DNA from: Gemmatimonadota bacterium
GTDB lineage: Bacteria > Gemmatimonadota > Gemmatimonadetes > Gemmatimonadales > Gemmatimonadaceae
DNA length: 50,146 bases
NCBI GenBank assembly: GCA_016194585.1
Contig: JACQBG010000034.1
Coordinates: forward strand, 1 to 50,146
Reading direction: 5' to 3'
Below, piece after piece: positions 41,878 through 49,915 of the stretch (its first letter is position 1; each line of letters opens with the position of its first letter). Made by a program: the position numbers and the translations under genes. The notes below the pieces were generated by a model. That model had not been told where the DNA came from. It ran no database searches and saw nothing but the letters and a program-made list of their open reading frames with translations.

Positions 41878-42312
41878 ATGTACCGGCGCATCCTCGTCCC
41901 CCTCGAGAACTCCCGCACCGACGACGCCATCGTCGCCCACGTGACGGCGCTCGCCCGCCAGTGCGGCGCGAGCCTCGTCTTCATCCACGTGGCCGACGGC
42001 TTCGTGGCGCGCAACCTCACGCAACTCGACCTGCGCGAGAGCGACGAGATCCGGAAGGACCGCGCGTACCTCGACGCGATCGTCACCCGCATCACGGGCG
42101 AGGGATTCAAGGCCGAGGCGGTGCTGGCGAGCGGCGAGCCGGCAAAGGAGATCTGCGCTGCCGCCGATCGCGAGGGGTGCGACCTCATCGCGATGGGGAC
42201 GCACGGCCACCGGCTCGTGAAGGACATCCTCTACGGCAGCGTCGCCAACGAGGTGCGGCACAACTCGATGGTGCCCGTGCTGATGGTGCGCGAGCCGCAG
42301 CCCGACGCGTGA
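41878..42312 (+). CDS. Universal stress protein (UspA) family
   Basis: 144 residues of a single Usp domain: RRILVPLENSRTDDAIVAHV at the start, GAGK-like nucleotide loop MGTHGHRLVKDILYGSVANEVRHNSMVPVLMV (G-2x-G-9x-G(S/T) ATP motif). Cytoplasmic. It lies 10 bp after the Nramp stop, and its TGA overlaps the GTG of the regulator gene. A Usp gene between an Nramp transporter and its DtxR regulator suggests a role in metal or redox stress, by position only. Confidence 0.88.
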   Translation: MYRRILVPLENSRTDDAIVAHVTALARQCGASLVFIHVADGFVARNLTQLDLRESDEIRKDRAYLDAIVTRITGEGFKAEAVLASGEPAKEICAAADREGCDLIAMGTHGHRLVKDILYGSVANEVRHNSMVPVLMVREPQPDA

Positions 42313-43028
42313 AGAAGAAAGCGCCCGTCGCTCCCGCGATGCGCGCCGGTGCGCTCACCGGCCAGGCCGAGGACTATCTCAAGGCCATCTACGAGATGGA
42401 GCAGGGCGGGGAGCCCGCGGCGACGACGGCCATCGCCGAGCTGCTCGGCATCGCGCCGGCGAGCGTGAGCGGCATGCTGCAGCGGCTCGCGCGGCTCGGT
42501 CTCGTGCAGGTCGAGCGCTATCGCGGCGCGCGGCTCACGCACATCGGACGGAGCGCGGCGCTGCAGCTCATCCGGCGCCACCGCATCATCGAGAGCTACC
42601 TCGTGACGCGGCTCGGCTACGGGTGGGACGAAGTGGACGAGGAAGCCGAGCGGCTCGAGCATGGCGCGAGCACCGACCTCGTCGAGCGGATGGCGGCCGC
42701 GCTCGGACATCCGACGGAGGATCCGCACGGCGCGCCGATCCCGACGAGCGAGGGGTTGGTGGACGAGCGGCGGCTGCAGAGCATCGCCGACCTCGCGGTG
42801 GGGCAGACGGCGCGCGTGGTGCGGATGAGCGACCGCGACAGCGAGTTCCTGCGCTATCTCGCGGGGATGGGGATCCGTCCCGGGGCGACGGTGAAGGTGG
42901 CGGAGCGGGAGCCGTTCGAGGGGCCGGTGACGATCACGGTGCGGGGGAAGAAGCATCCCGTGGGGATCGCCGCGGCGTCGCGGGTGTACGTGGAGAGTGC
43001 CCCGGCGAGGCGGCGTGGGCGGGGGTGA
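42309..43028 (+). CDS. DtxR/MntR-family metal-dependent repressor with C-terminal FeoA domain
   Basis: From GTG 42309. The N-terminal winged helix (TGQAEDYLKAIYEMEQ, TTAIAELLGIAPASVSGMLQRLARLGLVQVERYRG) and the dimerisation/metal-binding domain (RHRIIESYLVTRLGYGWDEVDEEAERLEH) keep the His, Glu and Cys/Met-region ligands expected for the family, with EVDEEAERLEH matching the metal-binding helix. The C-terminal SH3-like FeoA domain (GQTARVVRMSDRDSEFLRYLAGMGIRPGATVKV) completes a 239-residue long-type regulator. It should repress the Nramp operon and the divergent gene through the site at 40369 when Mn or Fe is sufficient. Mn versus Fe is not decidable here. Confidence 0.88.
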   Translation: MKKKAPVAPAMRAGALTGQAEDYLKAIYEMEQGGEPAATTAIAELLGIAPASVSGMLQRLARLGLVQVERYRGARLTHIGRSAALQLIRRHRIIESYLVTRLGYGWDEVDEEAERLEHGASTDLVERMAAALGHPTEDPHGAPIPTSEGLVDERRLQSIADLAVGQTARVVRMSDRDSEFLRYLAGMGIRPGATVKVAEREPFEGPVTITVRGKKHPVGIAAASRVYVESAPARRRGRG

Positions 43029-43040
43029 GTCGTGCACCAC

Positions 43041-43069
43041 TTGACATATATCTCAGTAGTGAGGTATAT
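43041..43069 (+). promoter_or_regulatory. Promoter of the YceI gene with overlapping palindromic operator
   Basis: TTGACA (43041-43046), 17 bp, then GTATAT (43064-43069): a strong sigma-70-type promoter, rare in this GC-rich DNA. The spacer holds TATATCTCA-GTAG-TGAGGTATA (43047-43068, one mismatch), so a dimeric repressor (MarR-type size) would block polymerase. Confidence 0.7.
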
Positions 43070-43128
43070 ATCATGACAGAGCAGGGCGGGCATGGGGCCC
43101 GCCTGACCGAGTACCGAGGAGCCGTGCG

Positions 43129-43710
43129 ATGTCGAGTTTCGTGAAGGTGTTGGCCCTGATGCTGCTGCCCGCCGTGGCGCGCGAGCAGGGCGCGTACGTG
43201 CGTGACGAGGCGCACAGCCAGATCAACTTCTCCGCGAGCTCGCGGATGATCGATGCCCAGGGGTACTGGGACAAATGGGAGGCGCGGATCGCGTTCGATC
43301 CGACGAACATCGACAAGACGACGATCGCCATCGACATCGACGCGAAGAGCATCAACACGCGCGTGCAGATGCGCGACAACCACCTGCGCTCGAACGCCTT
43401 CTTCGCGACGGATTCGTTCCCGACGATCACGTTCGTGTCGAAGTCGGTGCACGCCACCGGCACGCCGGCGGCCGACCTGTCGAACACGAAGCTCATCATC
43501 ACGGGCGACCTGACGATCCGCGGCGTGACGAAGACGATCAGCGTGCCGGCGACGATGGTGTTCTTCGACAAGGAGCACAACGTGGGGCGCGTGAAGGGCA
43601 CCTTCACGGTGCTGCGGAAGGACTACAACGTCGGCTTCGATCCGCCGGGGAACCCGGTGGAGAACGAGGTGGGGGTGCAGTTCGACATCGCGTTCAAGGG
43701 CGCGAAGTAG
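43129..43710 (+). CDS. YceI-family periplasmic lipid-binding protein
   Basis: 193 residues with a short signal sequence and the YceI lipocalin-like pattern: DEAHSQINFSASSRMIDAQGYWDKWEARIAFDPTNIDKTTIAIDIDAKSINT, NHLRSNAFFATDSFPTITFVSKSV, ITGDLTIRGVTKTISVPAT, KDYNVGFD. YceI proteins bind isoprenoid quinone-like lipids and are often induced by acid or redox stress. ATG 43129 follows GAGGAG. It is transcribed alone from the promoter at 43041. The signal sequence is short (MSSFVKVLALMLLPAVA), so export is likely but not certain. Confidence 0.9.
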   Translation: MSSFVKVLALMLLPAVAREQGAYVRDEAHSQINFSASSRMIDAQGYWDKWEARIAFDPTNIDKTTIAIDIDAKSINTRVQMRDNHLRSNAFFATDSFPTITFVSKSVHATGTPAADLSNTKLIITGDLTIRGVTKTISVPATMVFFDKEHNVGRVKGTFTVLRKDYNVGFDPPGNPVENEVGVQFDIAFKGAK

Positions 43711-43735
43711 CGCGTTCCTCGTCGGCCGTGCCGGG

Positions 43736-44233
43736 CTAGCGCTCCGGCGGCGACGACCAGTGCAAAAGGTACCGGATCACCACGGCGAAGATCACCGCGA
43801 GCAACACCACCACGTTGATCGTCGTCGCCGGGCCGAGGCGCACCGGCGTCCGCGCGTTCGCCGCGACGATCTCGATGTTCGTCGCGAGCAGGAACAGTGA
43901 CACGGGTGCCGTGAGCCACGCGATCATGTCGGCGAGGTCGCGGAAGGTCTCCTCGCGCCGCTCCGGCGCCAGCCAGAGCTCCTTGTTCGGCATGTTGATG
44001 CTGCGCAACGAGAGTCGCGGCAACAGCAGGCCGTAGCCGAGTCCGATCACCGTGGGGAGCGCCGTGAGCGCGATCCACATCAGGAAGAACCCCTCCTTCG
44101 GCATGCGCCCGTCGGGCACGCCGCTCCCGGTGAAGTGCGACCAGAGCACCGCGGGAGCGGTCGGCCAGTAGTACGCGCACGCGGCGACGTTCAGCACGAA
44201 CGCCACGATGAGAGCGAGGCGGGACGGACGCAT
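43736..44233 (-). CDS. DUF1648 (SdpI-type) membrane protein
   Basis: 165 residues with four hydrophobic helices. The N-terminal DUF1648 signature is present: YYWPTAPAVLWSHFTGSGVPDGRMPKEGFFLMW, matching the P..IP.H...G.PD...K pattern. Related to SdpI immunity proteins, but the family is broad and functions are mostly unknown. Last gene of a minus-strand group, 22 bp after the hydrolase stop; convergent with the YceI gene (25 bp apart). Confidence 0.8.
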   Translation of the reverse strand: MRPSRLALIVAFVLNVAACAYYWPTAPAVLWSHFTGSGVPDGRMPKEGFFLMWIALTALPTVIGLGYGLLLPRLSLRSINMPNKELWLAPERREETFRDLADMIAWLTAPVSLFLLATNIEIVAANARTPVRLGPATTINVVVLLAVIFAVVIRYLLHWSSPPER

Positions 44234-44255
44234 GGCGATTACGTCGCGCGGATTG

Positions 44256-45902
44256 TTACGGCGCGGCGGGATGCAGGTGCTTCACCAGCCACTCCGCCAT
44301 CACCCCCAGCGGCTCCTGCTCCATCTTGTTCGACTTCAGCTTCGCGTACCCGGCGGGATTCCCATCGGGATCGTGGATGAAGAGGTGGTTCATCTCGGGG
44401 AACACCTTCACCGTCACGTCCTTGTCGCCACCCTCGCGCAGCGCGGCGCCGAGCTTCTCCGCCTGCTCGTAGGTCACCTGCTGATCCGTCTGCCCCTGCA
44501 GCACGAGCACCGGCACCTTCACCTTGCGCGCCGTCGCGATGGGATCGTACGTGAGGAAGAACTTGAGCCACACGTCCTTCGCCGCCGCCGAGTCGAGCGT
44601 GGCGGCCGCCTTCTTCGCCAGCGAATCGCGGTTCAGTTTCGCCATCGCCGTGTCGTGCTCGAACGCGTTGCGCTGCTGGAAGTGGATGATGTCGATGCCG
44701 CGATACGCGGGCCCGGCGAACAGCACGATCCCGGCGAGCCCCGGCTCCGTCGTCGCGACGAGCGGCGCGATCAGCCCGCCCTCGCTGTGCCCCACCAGCC
44801 CGAGCCGCTTGGCGTCGATCTCCTTGCGCGTGCGCAGGTACGCGAGCGCGGCCTTCACGTCCGCGGCGTAGTCGGCGCTCGTGCCGATCGCGCCGCCGCT
44901 CGCGCCAATGGTGCGGTCGTCGAGTCGCAGCACGGCGATGCCTCGGCGCCCGAGCGTGTCGGCCACCTGACGGAACGGGCGATAGCCGCCGGCCACCGGG
45001 ATGTACTCGTCACGGTCCTGCTGCCCGCTTCCCGTGATCGTCACGATCGCGGGCACGGGTCCCTTCGCGCCGATCGGCAACGTGAGCGTGCCGCCGAGCG
45101 TGATGCCGTTCTGTCCCTTGAGCGTGACCTCCTCGGCCGTGTAGGGCGCGCCCTTCGGCGGCGAGTAGTCGGGCTTGCCGACCTTGAGGTTCGCCGCCGC
45201 CGCCGTGCTCAGGCGCGAGAGTTCGTACGTCGCGGCGAGCGAGCCGCCGAGGATGCGTCCTGCGGCATCCACGTGGAGCCGCTGCTCCTGCCCGGCGATC
45301 TTAGCGACGATCGAGTCGGCGCCGACCCTCGACAGCATCACCGGCAGCGTCTGCCCGCCGGCGAGCGAGAAGTAGGGGACGATCATGTCGCCGCCCGAGG
45401 CGCGCACGCGGCGCGTGAACAGCTCGAAGAGGGCGAAGGCGTTGTTGATCCCCGGGATCGCGGCGGCGTTCGACGCGATGCGCTGCGTGCCGGTGGGCAG
45501 CTCGACGAGCATGCTGTCCCCCTTCGCCGTCATTGTGACGTGCTGCAGCGCCTTGTCATCGGCGGTGGCGCTCGCGGCGTACACGTCGATCGTGAGCGCG
45601 GCGACGCCGTTGTTCGCCCCGAGCGTGGCGACGTACTCGAGGCGCGGCGCGCCCTGGGCGGTGACCGTGCCGGCGAGCGACGTCGCCGTGCGCCGGAACC
45701 GCTCGATGACGAGCGTGTCCTTCGCCTTGCTGATGAGGAACGCCCCCGATTCGATCGGGTCCTGCGCGCTCGCGCGCCGCGGCGCGAAGGCCAGCAGGAG
45801 CGCCAGGCCGACGAGGGCGGCGACGAAGCCGACGATCGCGAACGAGTATGAGGTGCGCTCGTCGCACGACGGGTGAGACTGCGACTGCGGTTCCCTGTCC
45901 AT
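44256..45902 (-). CDS. Secreted or membrane-anchored alpha/beta hydrolase
   Basis: From ATG 45902 a basic N-terminus precedes a helix ([25 protein letters not shown]), a signal anchor or long signal peptide. An unassigned N-terminal domain (~200 residues) is followed by the hydrolase: [33 protein letters not shown], nucleophile Ser in [18 protein letters not shown], acid Asp in [12 protein letters not shown] and His in [11 protein letters not shown]. This is the YqiA/esterase-like architecture of secreted prolyl- or acyl-hydrolases. It overlaps the ribbon-helix-helix gene by one base (TGATG) with GGAGGAG upstream, so it is coupled to it. Confidence 0.85.
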   Translation of the reverse strand: MDREPQSQSHPSCDERTSYSFAIVGFVAALVGLALLLAFAPRRASAQDPIESGAFLISKAKDTLVIERFRRTATSLAGTVTAQGAPRLEYVATLGANNGVAALTIDVYAASATADDKALQHVTMTAKGDSMLVELPTGTQRIASNAAAIPGINNAFALFELFTRRVRASGGDMIVPYFSLAGGQTLPVMLSRVGADSIVAKIAGQEQRLHVDAAGRILGGSLAATYELSRLSTAAAANLKVGKPDYSPPKGAPYTAEEVTLKGQNGITLGGTLTLPIGAKGPVPAIVTITGSGQQDRDEYIPVAGGYRPFRQVADTLGRRGIAVLRLDDRTIGASGGAIGTSADYAADVKAALAYLRTRKEIDAKRLGLVGHSEGGLIAPLVATTEPGLAGIVLFAGPAYRGIDIIHFQQRNAFEHDTAMAKLNRDSLAKKAAATLDSAAAKDVWLKFFLTYDPIATARKVKVPVLVLQGQTDQQVTYEQAEKLGAALREGGDKDVTVKVFPEMNHLFIHDPDGNPAGYAKLKSNKMEQEPLGVMAEWLVKHLHPAAP

Positions 45903-46114
45903 CACTCCTCCGGTTCGGACTCGTGCGCCGCCGTCGCCTCGGCGGGCGACGCGGGTGGCGTGTGCTTGGGGTGTCGCCGCGCGCGCTTGAGTGAATCGCG
46001 CAGCAGGTATTCGATCTGGCCGTTCAGCGAGCGCAGGTCGTCGTTCGCCCACCGCTGGACGGCGTCCAGCAGCTCGCGATCGACCCGCAGCAGGAACGAC
46101 TTGCGCTCGCTCAC
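45902..46114 (-). CDS. Arc-type ribbon-helix-helix DNA-binding protein
   Basis: 70 residues. [49 protein letters not shown] fits the Arc/MetJ fold: an N-terminal beta strand (KSFLLRV) that would enter the major groove, two helices with the [13 protein letters not shown] turn. The Pro/Ala/Glu tail is disordered. It is the second gene of the group behind the Band-7 gene. A 24-bp palindrome upstream of that gene is a good candidate for its operator, giving autoregulation. Confidence 0.85.
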   Translation of the reverse strand: MSERKSFLLRVDRELLDAVQRWANDDLRSLNGQIEYLLRDSLKRARRHPKHTPPASPAEATAAHESEPEE

Positions 46115-46126
46115 GATGGGGCGCTC

Positions 46127-47002
46127 TTACCCGAAGATGCTGCCGGCGTTCACCACCGGGCTCGCCGCGCGCTCGGAGCAGAGCACGACGAGCAGGTTGC
46201 TCACCATCTGTGCCTTGCGCTCCTCGTCGAGCGTCACGATCCCCTTCTTGCTGAGCATCTCGAGCGCGTTCTCGACCATGCCCACGGCGCCCTCGACGAT
46301 CTTGAAGCGCGCCGCGATGATCGCCGTCGCCTGCTGCCGCTGGAGCATCGCCTGCGCGATCTCCGGCGAGTAGGCGAGGTGCGAGATGCGCACCTCGATC
46401 ACCTCGACGCCGGCGCGGGAGAGGCGCGCCGTCATCGCCTCGGCGAGCGCGTGGGCGACGATGTCGGTGTGCGTGGAGAGCGCTTCCTCCCCCTCGGTGT
46501 GCGAGTCGTAGGGACGCGACTGCGCGACGGTGCGCACCGCGCTCTCGCTCTGTACCTGCACGTACTTCACGTAGTCGTCCACCTCGAACAGCGCCTCGGC
46601 CGTCTCGACGACCTTCCAGACGACGATCGCGGCGATCTCGATCGGGTTGGCGTGGCTGTCGTTCACCTTCAGCTTCTGCGTCTCGAAGTTGCGGACGCGG
46701 AGCGAGATGGAGCGCTTGGTGAGGAAGGGGTTGGCCCACCAGAAGCCGGCGGTCTTCACCGTCCCCTTGTAGTCGCCGAAGAGCACGAGGACCTTGGCTT
46801 CGCCGGGGTTGACGACGAAGAGGCCGCTCAGGCCGATGACGGTGAGGGCGATGACGATCGCGGCCGTGATGGCGACGGCGGGCGGATAGGCGCCGGACTG
46901 CGCGACGCGGACGATGACGGCGAAGGCGCCGAGTCCGACGGCGAGGAACAGGAAGAGGGCGGGGAAGCCGCCGGTGGCGCGGTAGTTGGATTCGCGGAAC
47001 AT
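46127..47002 (-). CDS. SPFH/Band-7 (stomatin/prohibitin-like) membrane protein
   Basis: Two N-terminal hydrophobic segments ([43 protein letters not shown]) are followed by the SPFH domain: [82 protein letters not shown] and [32 protein letters not shown]. Such proteins form membrane microdomain scaffolds. ATG 47002 is chosen; TTG 47032 in the same frame would overlap the palindrome and is less likely. Followed within 12 bp by the ribbon-helix-helix gene. Confidence 0.88.
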   Translation of the reverse strand: MFRESNYRATGGFPALFLFLAVGLGAFAVIVRVAQSGAYPPAVAITAAIVIALTVIGLSGLFVVNPGEAKVLVLFGDYKGTVKTAGFWWANPFLTKRSISLRVRNFETQKLKVNDSHANPIEIAAIVVWKVVETAEALFEVDDYVKYVQVQSESAVRTVAQSRPYDSHTEGEEALSTHTDIVAHALAEAMTARLSRAGVEVIEVRISHLAYSPEIAQAMLQRQQATAIIAARFKIVEGAVGMVENALEMLSKKGIVTLDEERKAQMVSNLLVVLCSERAASPVVNAGSIFG

Positions 47003-47026
47003 ACGAGTGAGGCTCGCGGTGAGTGG

Positions 47027-47050
47027 TAGCAATATGATATCATGTTGCTA
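47027..47050. promoter_or_regulatory. 24-bp near-perfect palindrome upstream of the Band-7 operon
   Basis: TAGCAATATGAT followed by ATCATGTTGCTA; only one base pair of the twelve is mismatched. It lies 24 bp upstream of ATG 47002 and includes AT-rich sequence suited to a -10 element, so a bound dimer pair would repress the operon. Confidence 0.7.
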
Positions 47051-47193
47051 TCGCCCTCGCAAGAGGCGGCGCGGGCGGGTCAGCGTCACTCCTGGCTCGG
47101 ATAATCAAAGTCTGTGTTAACAGATAGAGTTTGACCGCCGACAGCCCTCTGGGAGGCTAAGGGTGCGTCGCGTTCCGCCGAGCGCATTAGCGC
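47051..47193. other. Start of the less GC-rich region, no gene seen
   Basis: Contains TCTGTGTTAACAGATAGAG, a short inverted repeat (TCTGT..ACAGA). No coding sequence is supported. Confidence 0.35.
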
Positions 47194-47496
47194 TTGTCCG
47201 CAGCGCTTTATGCCGCTTCGGATGAGAGGTTTCGGAGTGTCCGTAGCCAGGAGCGAAATGCTGGTGCATCGCGGAACCGGTGGGGACGATCCCCGGGGTC
47301 CTCCGCGATCGAACGGCGATGCGACGCGCGAACCCCCGCGGGCGAGGCCTACCTGAGCTGCCTGCGCCGCTTCATCCGCGAGCTTAACCGCCTACATCCG
47401 CGCACGCTCGGCGAGGCGGACGTGACGGCATTCGTCATGTGCGTTGCGGTCGAGCCATGCGTGATCCGTCGATCCGGAGGTGGCCCGCGACGATAG
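47194..47496 (+). pseudogene. Fragment of an integron-integrase-like tyrosine recombinase (N-terminal SAM-like domain)
   Basis: The stretch AGEAYLSCLRRFIRELNRLHPRTLGEADVTAFVMCVAVE follows the IntI N-terminal pattern (Y..W.RRFI..H..RHPR.LG.AEV.AFL..LAVE), with the usual Trp replaced by Cys. The sequence before it is not similar, and afterwards it dissolves into unrelated codons; no catalytic Arg/His/Tyr domain follows. It is thus a short remnant in a mobile-DNA-rich interval. A phage-type tyrosine recombinase is an alternative. Confidence 0.55.
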
Positions 47497-47687
47497 GCCG
47501 CGTGGCCTCGCAGCCTAGCTCAGGTCCGAATTGTGGACGCACGAGGAACCAAGACGATCAGGCACAGAGGCTTGCGATGTTCGCGAGCGGGTCCCAGCGT
47601 CTTCGTTAGGTTGCAGGCAAGTTGTTGTCCTGCCGACCAGACTTCGAACTGACGGCAGTCGAAACTCATTAGCCTTGGCCAATAGGA

Positions 47688-48038
47688 ATGACCGATAGCC
47701 CTGACGAGCCAGCTATGCAGGACGATGAGTTCGCCTCTGCCATCGCGGTGGCCGCAGAGTGGTTTGCGTTCGCCGAGAGTGTTGAACGGAAGAATCGCCT
47801 CGTGGTCGCCGACACGGAGTACTTCGAACGGCTCCTAGCGGAGTGTCTTCGTTGTCAAAAGACGTGGAACGAGCCGCGCATTGTCTACCGTGCTCGCCTG
47901 ATGCCCCCTGAGGACGAATATGCCACACAGGCACTTCCGCTCGGGGCGATGGGACGAACTGGCGCGCCATGCGGTGACTGGAGAACTCCTCGACGTCGCT
48001 CGCGAGATGAATCAGCCTCACCGAGCCGAGATCGATGA
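47688..48038 (+). CDS. Hypothetical protein, possibly frameshifted
   Basis: From ATG 47688 the frame gives an acidic N-terminal half (DDEFASAIAVAAEWFAFAESVERKNRLVVADTEYFERLLAECL) that looks like real protein, then an Arg/Ser-rich end that does not. A second frame, 47920-48129, continues plausibly (RWDELARHAVTGELLDVAREMNQPH), so a frameshift near 47930 is possible. Family not recognised. It lies in less GC-rich DNA between an integrase fragment and an IS3 element. Confidence 0.3.
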   Translation: MTDSPDEPAMQDDEFASAIAVAAEWFAFAESVERKNRLVVADTEYFERLLAECLRCQKTWNEPRIVYRARLMPPEDEYATQALPLGAMGRTGAPCGDWRTPRRRSRDESASPSRDR

Positions 48039-48129
48039 CGAGCGTGTCACTGCCGAGGGATGGAGCGCCAACGACGAGGCGGCCAGCAAACGGGTGGAAG
48101 TGGCCTTCGCTGTCTCGAAATACGACTAA

Positions 48130-48720
48130 CCGATAAGCGATGCGAGTCGACGCCCTGTACCAGTTAGCGGCATGAGCGAGATGTGGCAGTAGGGCGGAGA
48201 TCTTGACGGGACCTTCTATCGGAAGCGGGGGAAGTCATACTCTCGCAGTAGTCCTCCAGAGTGTCGCACGGCGCAAGCGACGATTATCGAGCACGGATTG
48301 GTCTTCGGCATGAGTGTGCGTTACACGAGATGTAAAGGTGAGTGCGCGGAGTGCAAGCGTCATCAGCCTTAGCGGTAGAGCCGAATCGCGGTGTCGCACC
48401 ACCGCCACGATCAGGCCGCGCATGGCGCCAATAATGCTCTGCGATGTGTCAGTGGAATGAACGGCACGATCCCGCCCTCCATCAGGATAGGGACGAGGCC
48501 AGTGGCGCCGAGCGAGATACAGGGCAGTTGGAGCAGGTGAGCCTCACGAAATCGCGCGTGGCGAACAAGTAGGGTGTGGCGAACGTGCTCGCGGCACTCG
48601 AAGAAGCAACAACGCACTGTGCCTATCTCCGGGGTAAGCCGCGCATCCCGCACGTCTACCAACAGCACCAGGCAGAACCCTTTTCAAGCCACGTGACACA
48701 ATCCGCGGTTTACCCCGAGT
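48130..48720. other. Gene-poor interval left of the IS3 element
   Basis: No convincing gene. Minus-strand frames at 48235-48423 and 48411-48668 lack motifs and ribosome sites. CCGGGGTAAGCCGCG (48630-48644) resembles CCGGGGTAAACCGCG at 49914-49928 beyond the IS, and CGCGGTTTACCCC (48704-48716) is its inverted form at the IS left edge. Confidence 0.4.
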
Positions 48721-48731
48721 TGAGTCCGATC

Positions 48732-49601
48732 TTAGGGTGACAGTCGGGTGATTTGTTGGTCTTGATTCACGTGCTGAAACTGCGCTGCATAGTCGGCCGG
48801 GGGAAGCCGGCCAAGGCTGCTGTGCGGATGCTCCGTGTTGTACTCCCCGCGCCACTGCTCGATCAGCACCTGGGCGTCGGCGATGGTCCGAAACCAGTGC
48901 TCGTTCAAGCATTCGTCGCGCAGCCGGCTGTTGAAGCTCTCGATGAAGGCGTTGTCGTTCGGCTTGCCGGGCCGGATGTAGTCGAGATGGACGCCGCGCG
49001 CTTCCGCCCACGCATCGACGGCCTTACTGGTAAACTCCGTCCCGTGATCGACGCTGATCGTCGTCGGCAGGCCACGCGTTGCCGCGAGCTGATCGAGCGC
49101 CGCCGCGACCCGCTCGCCGCTCAAACTGCGTGCGACCACGAGGGCCGGACTCTCCCGCGTCCCTTCATCCACGACCGTCAGCACGCGAAACGCGCGGCCA
49201 TCGGCGAGCCGGTCGTGTACGAAGTCCATGCTCCAGCGCTGATTCGGCCCGTGCGGTACCGTGCGCGGCGCCCGGGGGACGGCGACGTACTTCCGCCCGC
49301 GCCGTCGGCGCAGCGTGAGCCGCTCCTCGCGACAGAGGCGTGCGACCTTCTTGTGATTCACGTGCCAGCCGTCGCGCCGCAGCTTCCACGAGAGCCGCGG
49401 GATGCCCCAGCGACGCTTGCGCCCCGCGAGCGCGCGCAGCGCGTCGCGCAGCGGCGTGTCGTCGGGCCGGCGCGAGCGATAGCGCACCAGCGCGCGGTGC
49501 ACGCCCAGATAGCGACAGGCGCAGCGCTCGCTCACCGCGGCGGACGTGCAGGCATACGCGACGACGGTCCGCCGTTGCTCCGTCGTCACCACTGTTTTCC
49601 C
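48732..49601 (-). CDS. IS3 transposase OrfB (DDE integrase domain), made by -1 frameshift
   Basis: HTH_21 region ([45 protein letters not shown]) then the rve core: [30 protein letters not shown] (first Asp), [56 protein letters not shown] (second Asp and Glu), ending in [18 protein letters not shown]. The catalytic DDE set is complete. I place the start at the slippery site 49601 because it is read as a fusion with OrfA; the frame itself is open to 49772. Confidence 0.88.
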   Translation of the reverse strand, partial: GKTVVTTEQRRTVVAYACTSAAVSERCACRYLGVHRALVRYRSRRPDDTPLRDALRALAGRKRRWGIPRLSWKLRRDGWHVNHKKVARLCREERLTLRRRRGRKYVAVPRAPRTVPHGPNQRWSMDFVHDRLADGRAFRVLTVVDEGTRESPALVVARSLSGERVAAALDQLAATRGLPTTISVDHGTEFTSKAVDAWAEARGVHLDYIRPGKPNDNAFIESFNSRLRDECLNEHWFRTIADAQVLIEQWRGEYNTEHPHSSLGRLPPADYAAQFQHVNQDQQITRLSP

Positions 49602-49852
49602 AGGACGTCCTTCAGGATCTGGAGATTGAGCGCCTGGTCGGCCACGACGCGCTTGAGCTGGCGATTCTCTTCTTCGAGGTGCCGCAGCCGCTTGGCCTCG
49701 TTCACCTCGAGCCCGCCGTACTTCTTCTTCCAGCGGTACAACGTCTCGCGCGCGATCCCATGCCGGCGACAAATCTCAGCGGTCTTGCCGCTCGCGTCCG
49801 CCTCTTTGAGGATCGCGACGATCTGCTCATCTGTAAACCGTGATTTCCGCAT
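49586..49852 (-). CDS. IS3 OrfA (helix-turn-helix, leucine zipper)
   Basis: ATG 49852 follows GGAGGA; the earlier in-frame ATG at 49894 lies inside the terminal repeat. [46 protein letters not shown] is the Tnp_1 helix-turn-helix, and [30 protein letters not shown] is the zipper. It ends just after the frameshift heptamer. Confidence 0.88.
   Translation of the reverse strand: MRKSRFTDEQIVAILKEADASGKTAEICRRHGIARETLYRWKKKYGGLEVNEAKRLRHLEEENRQLKRVVADQALNLQILKDVLGKQW
49595..49601 (-). other. Programmed -1 frameshift heptamer GGGAAAA
   Basis: In the OrfA frame the codons are CTG GGA AAA CAG, i.e. G GGA AAA, a canonical X XXY YYZ site. Slipping back one base enters the OrfB frame (GGG AAA ACA), and OrfA stops three codons later. 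Confidence 0.75.
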
Positions 49853-49915
49853 CCAGTCCTCCGTGGCCGCCGCAGCGACCGGTGGGACTGTCAACTATGC
49901 ACCGGACTCATCCCC

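Larger units (their letters stand above)
48721..49910 (-). mobile_element. IS3-family insertion sequence, apparently complete
   Basis: 1190 bp with terminal inverted repeats 48721-48745 and 49886-49910 that begin TGAGTCCG and share TGACAGTC at their inner ends; both ends start with TG as is usual for IS3. Two overlapping genes, orfA and orfB, are linked by a slippery heptamer. No target duplication is visible next to the ends, which suggests a later deletion or rearrangement. A 13-bp inverted pair, CGCGGTTTACCCC, flanks it outside. Confidence 0.8.

Noticed and set aside
39294-42227. 977-codon minus-strand open frame
   Set aside because: Runs across three real genes and a palindromic element; no domain recognisable.
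43073-43144. 23-codon frame upstream of yceI as a leader peptide
   Set aside because: Its ATG lies before the expected transcription start and has no ribosome site.
47603-47609. GTTAGGT as attC R' box
   Set aside because: Fits GTTRRRY, but no partner box with a foldable arm was found upstream.
48123-48176. CTAAC...GTTAG pair as an attC recombination site
   Set aside because: The outer boxes do not match RYYYAAC/GTTRRRY fully, the length (about 50 bp) is short, and the inner L boxes are not complementary.
48411-48668. 85-codon minus-strand frame
   Set aside because: No recognisable motif or start context; lies in decayed DNA next to the IS3 element.
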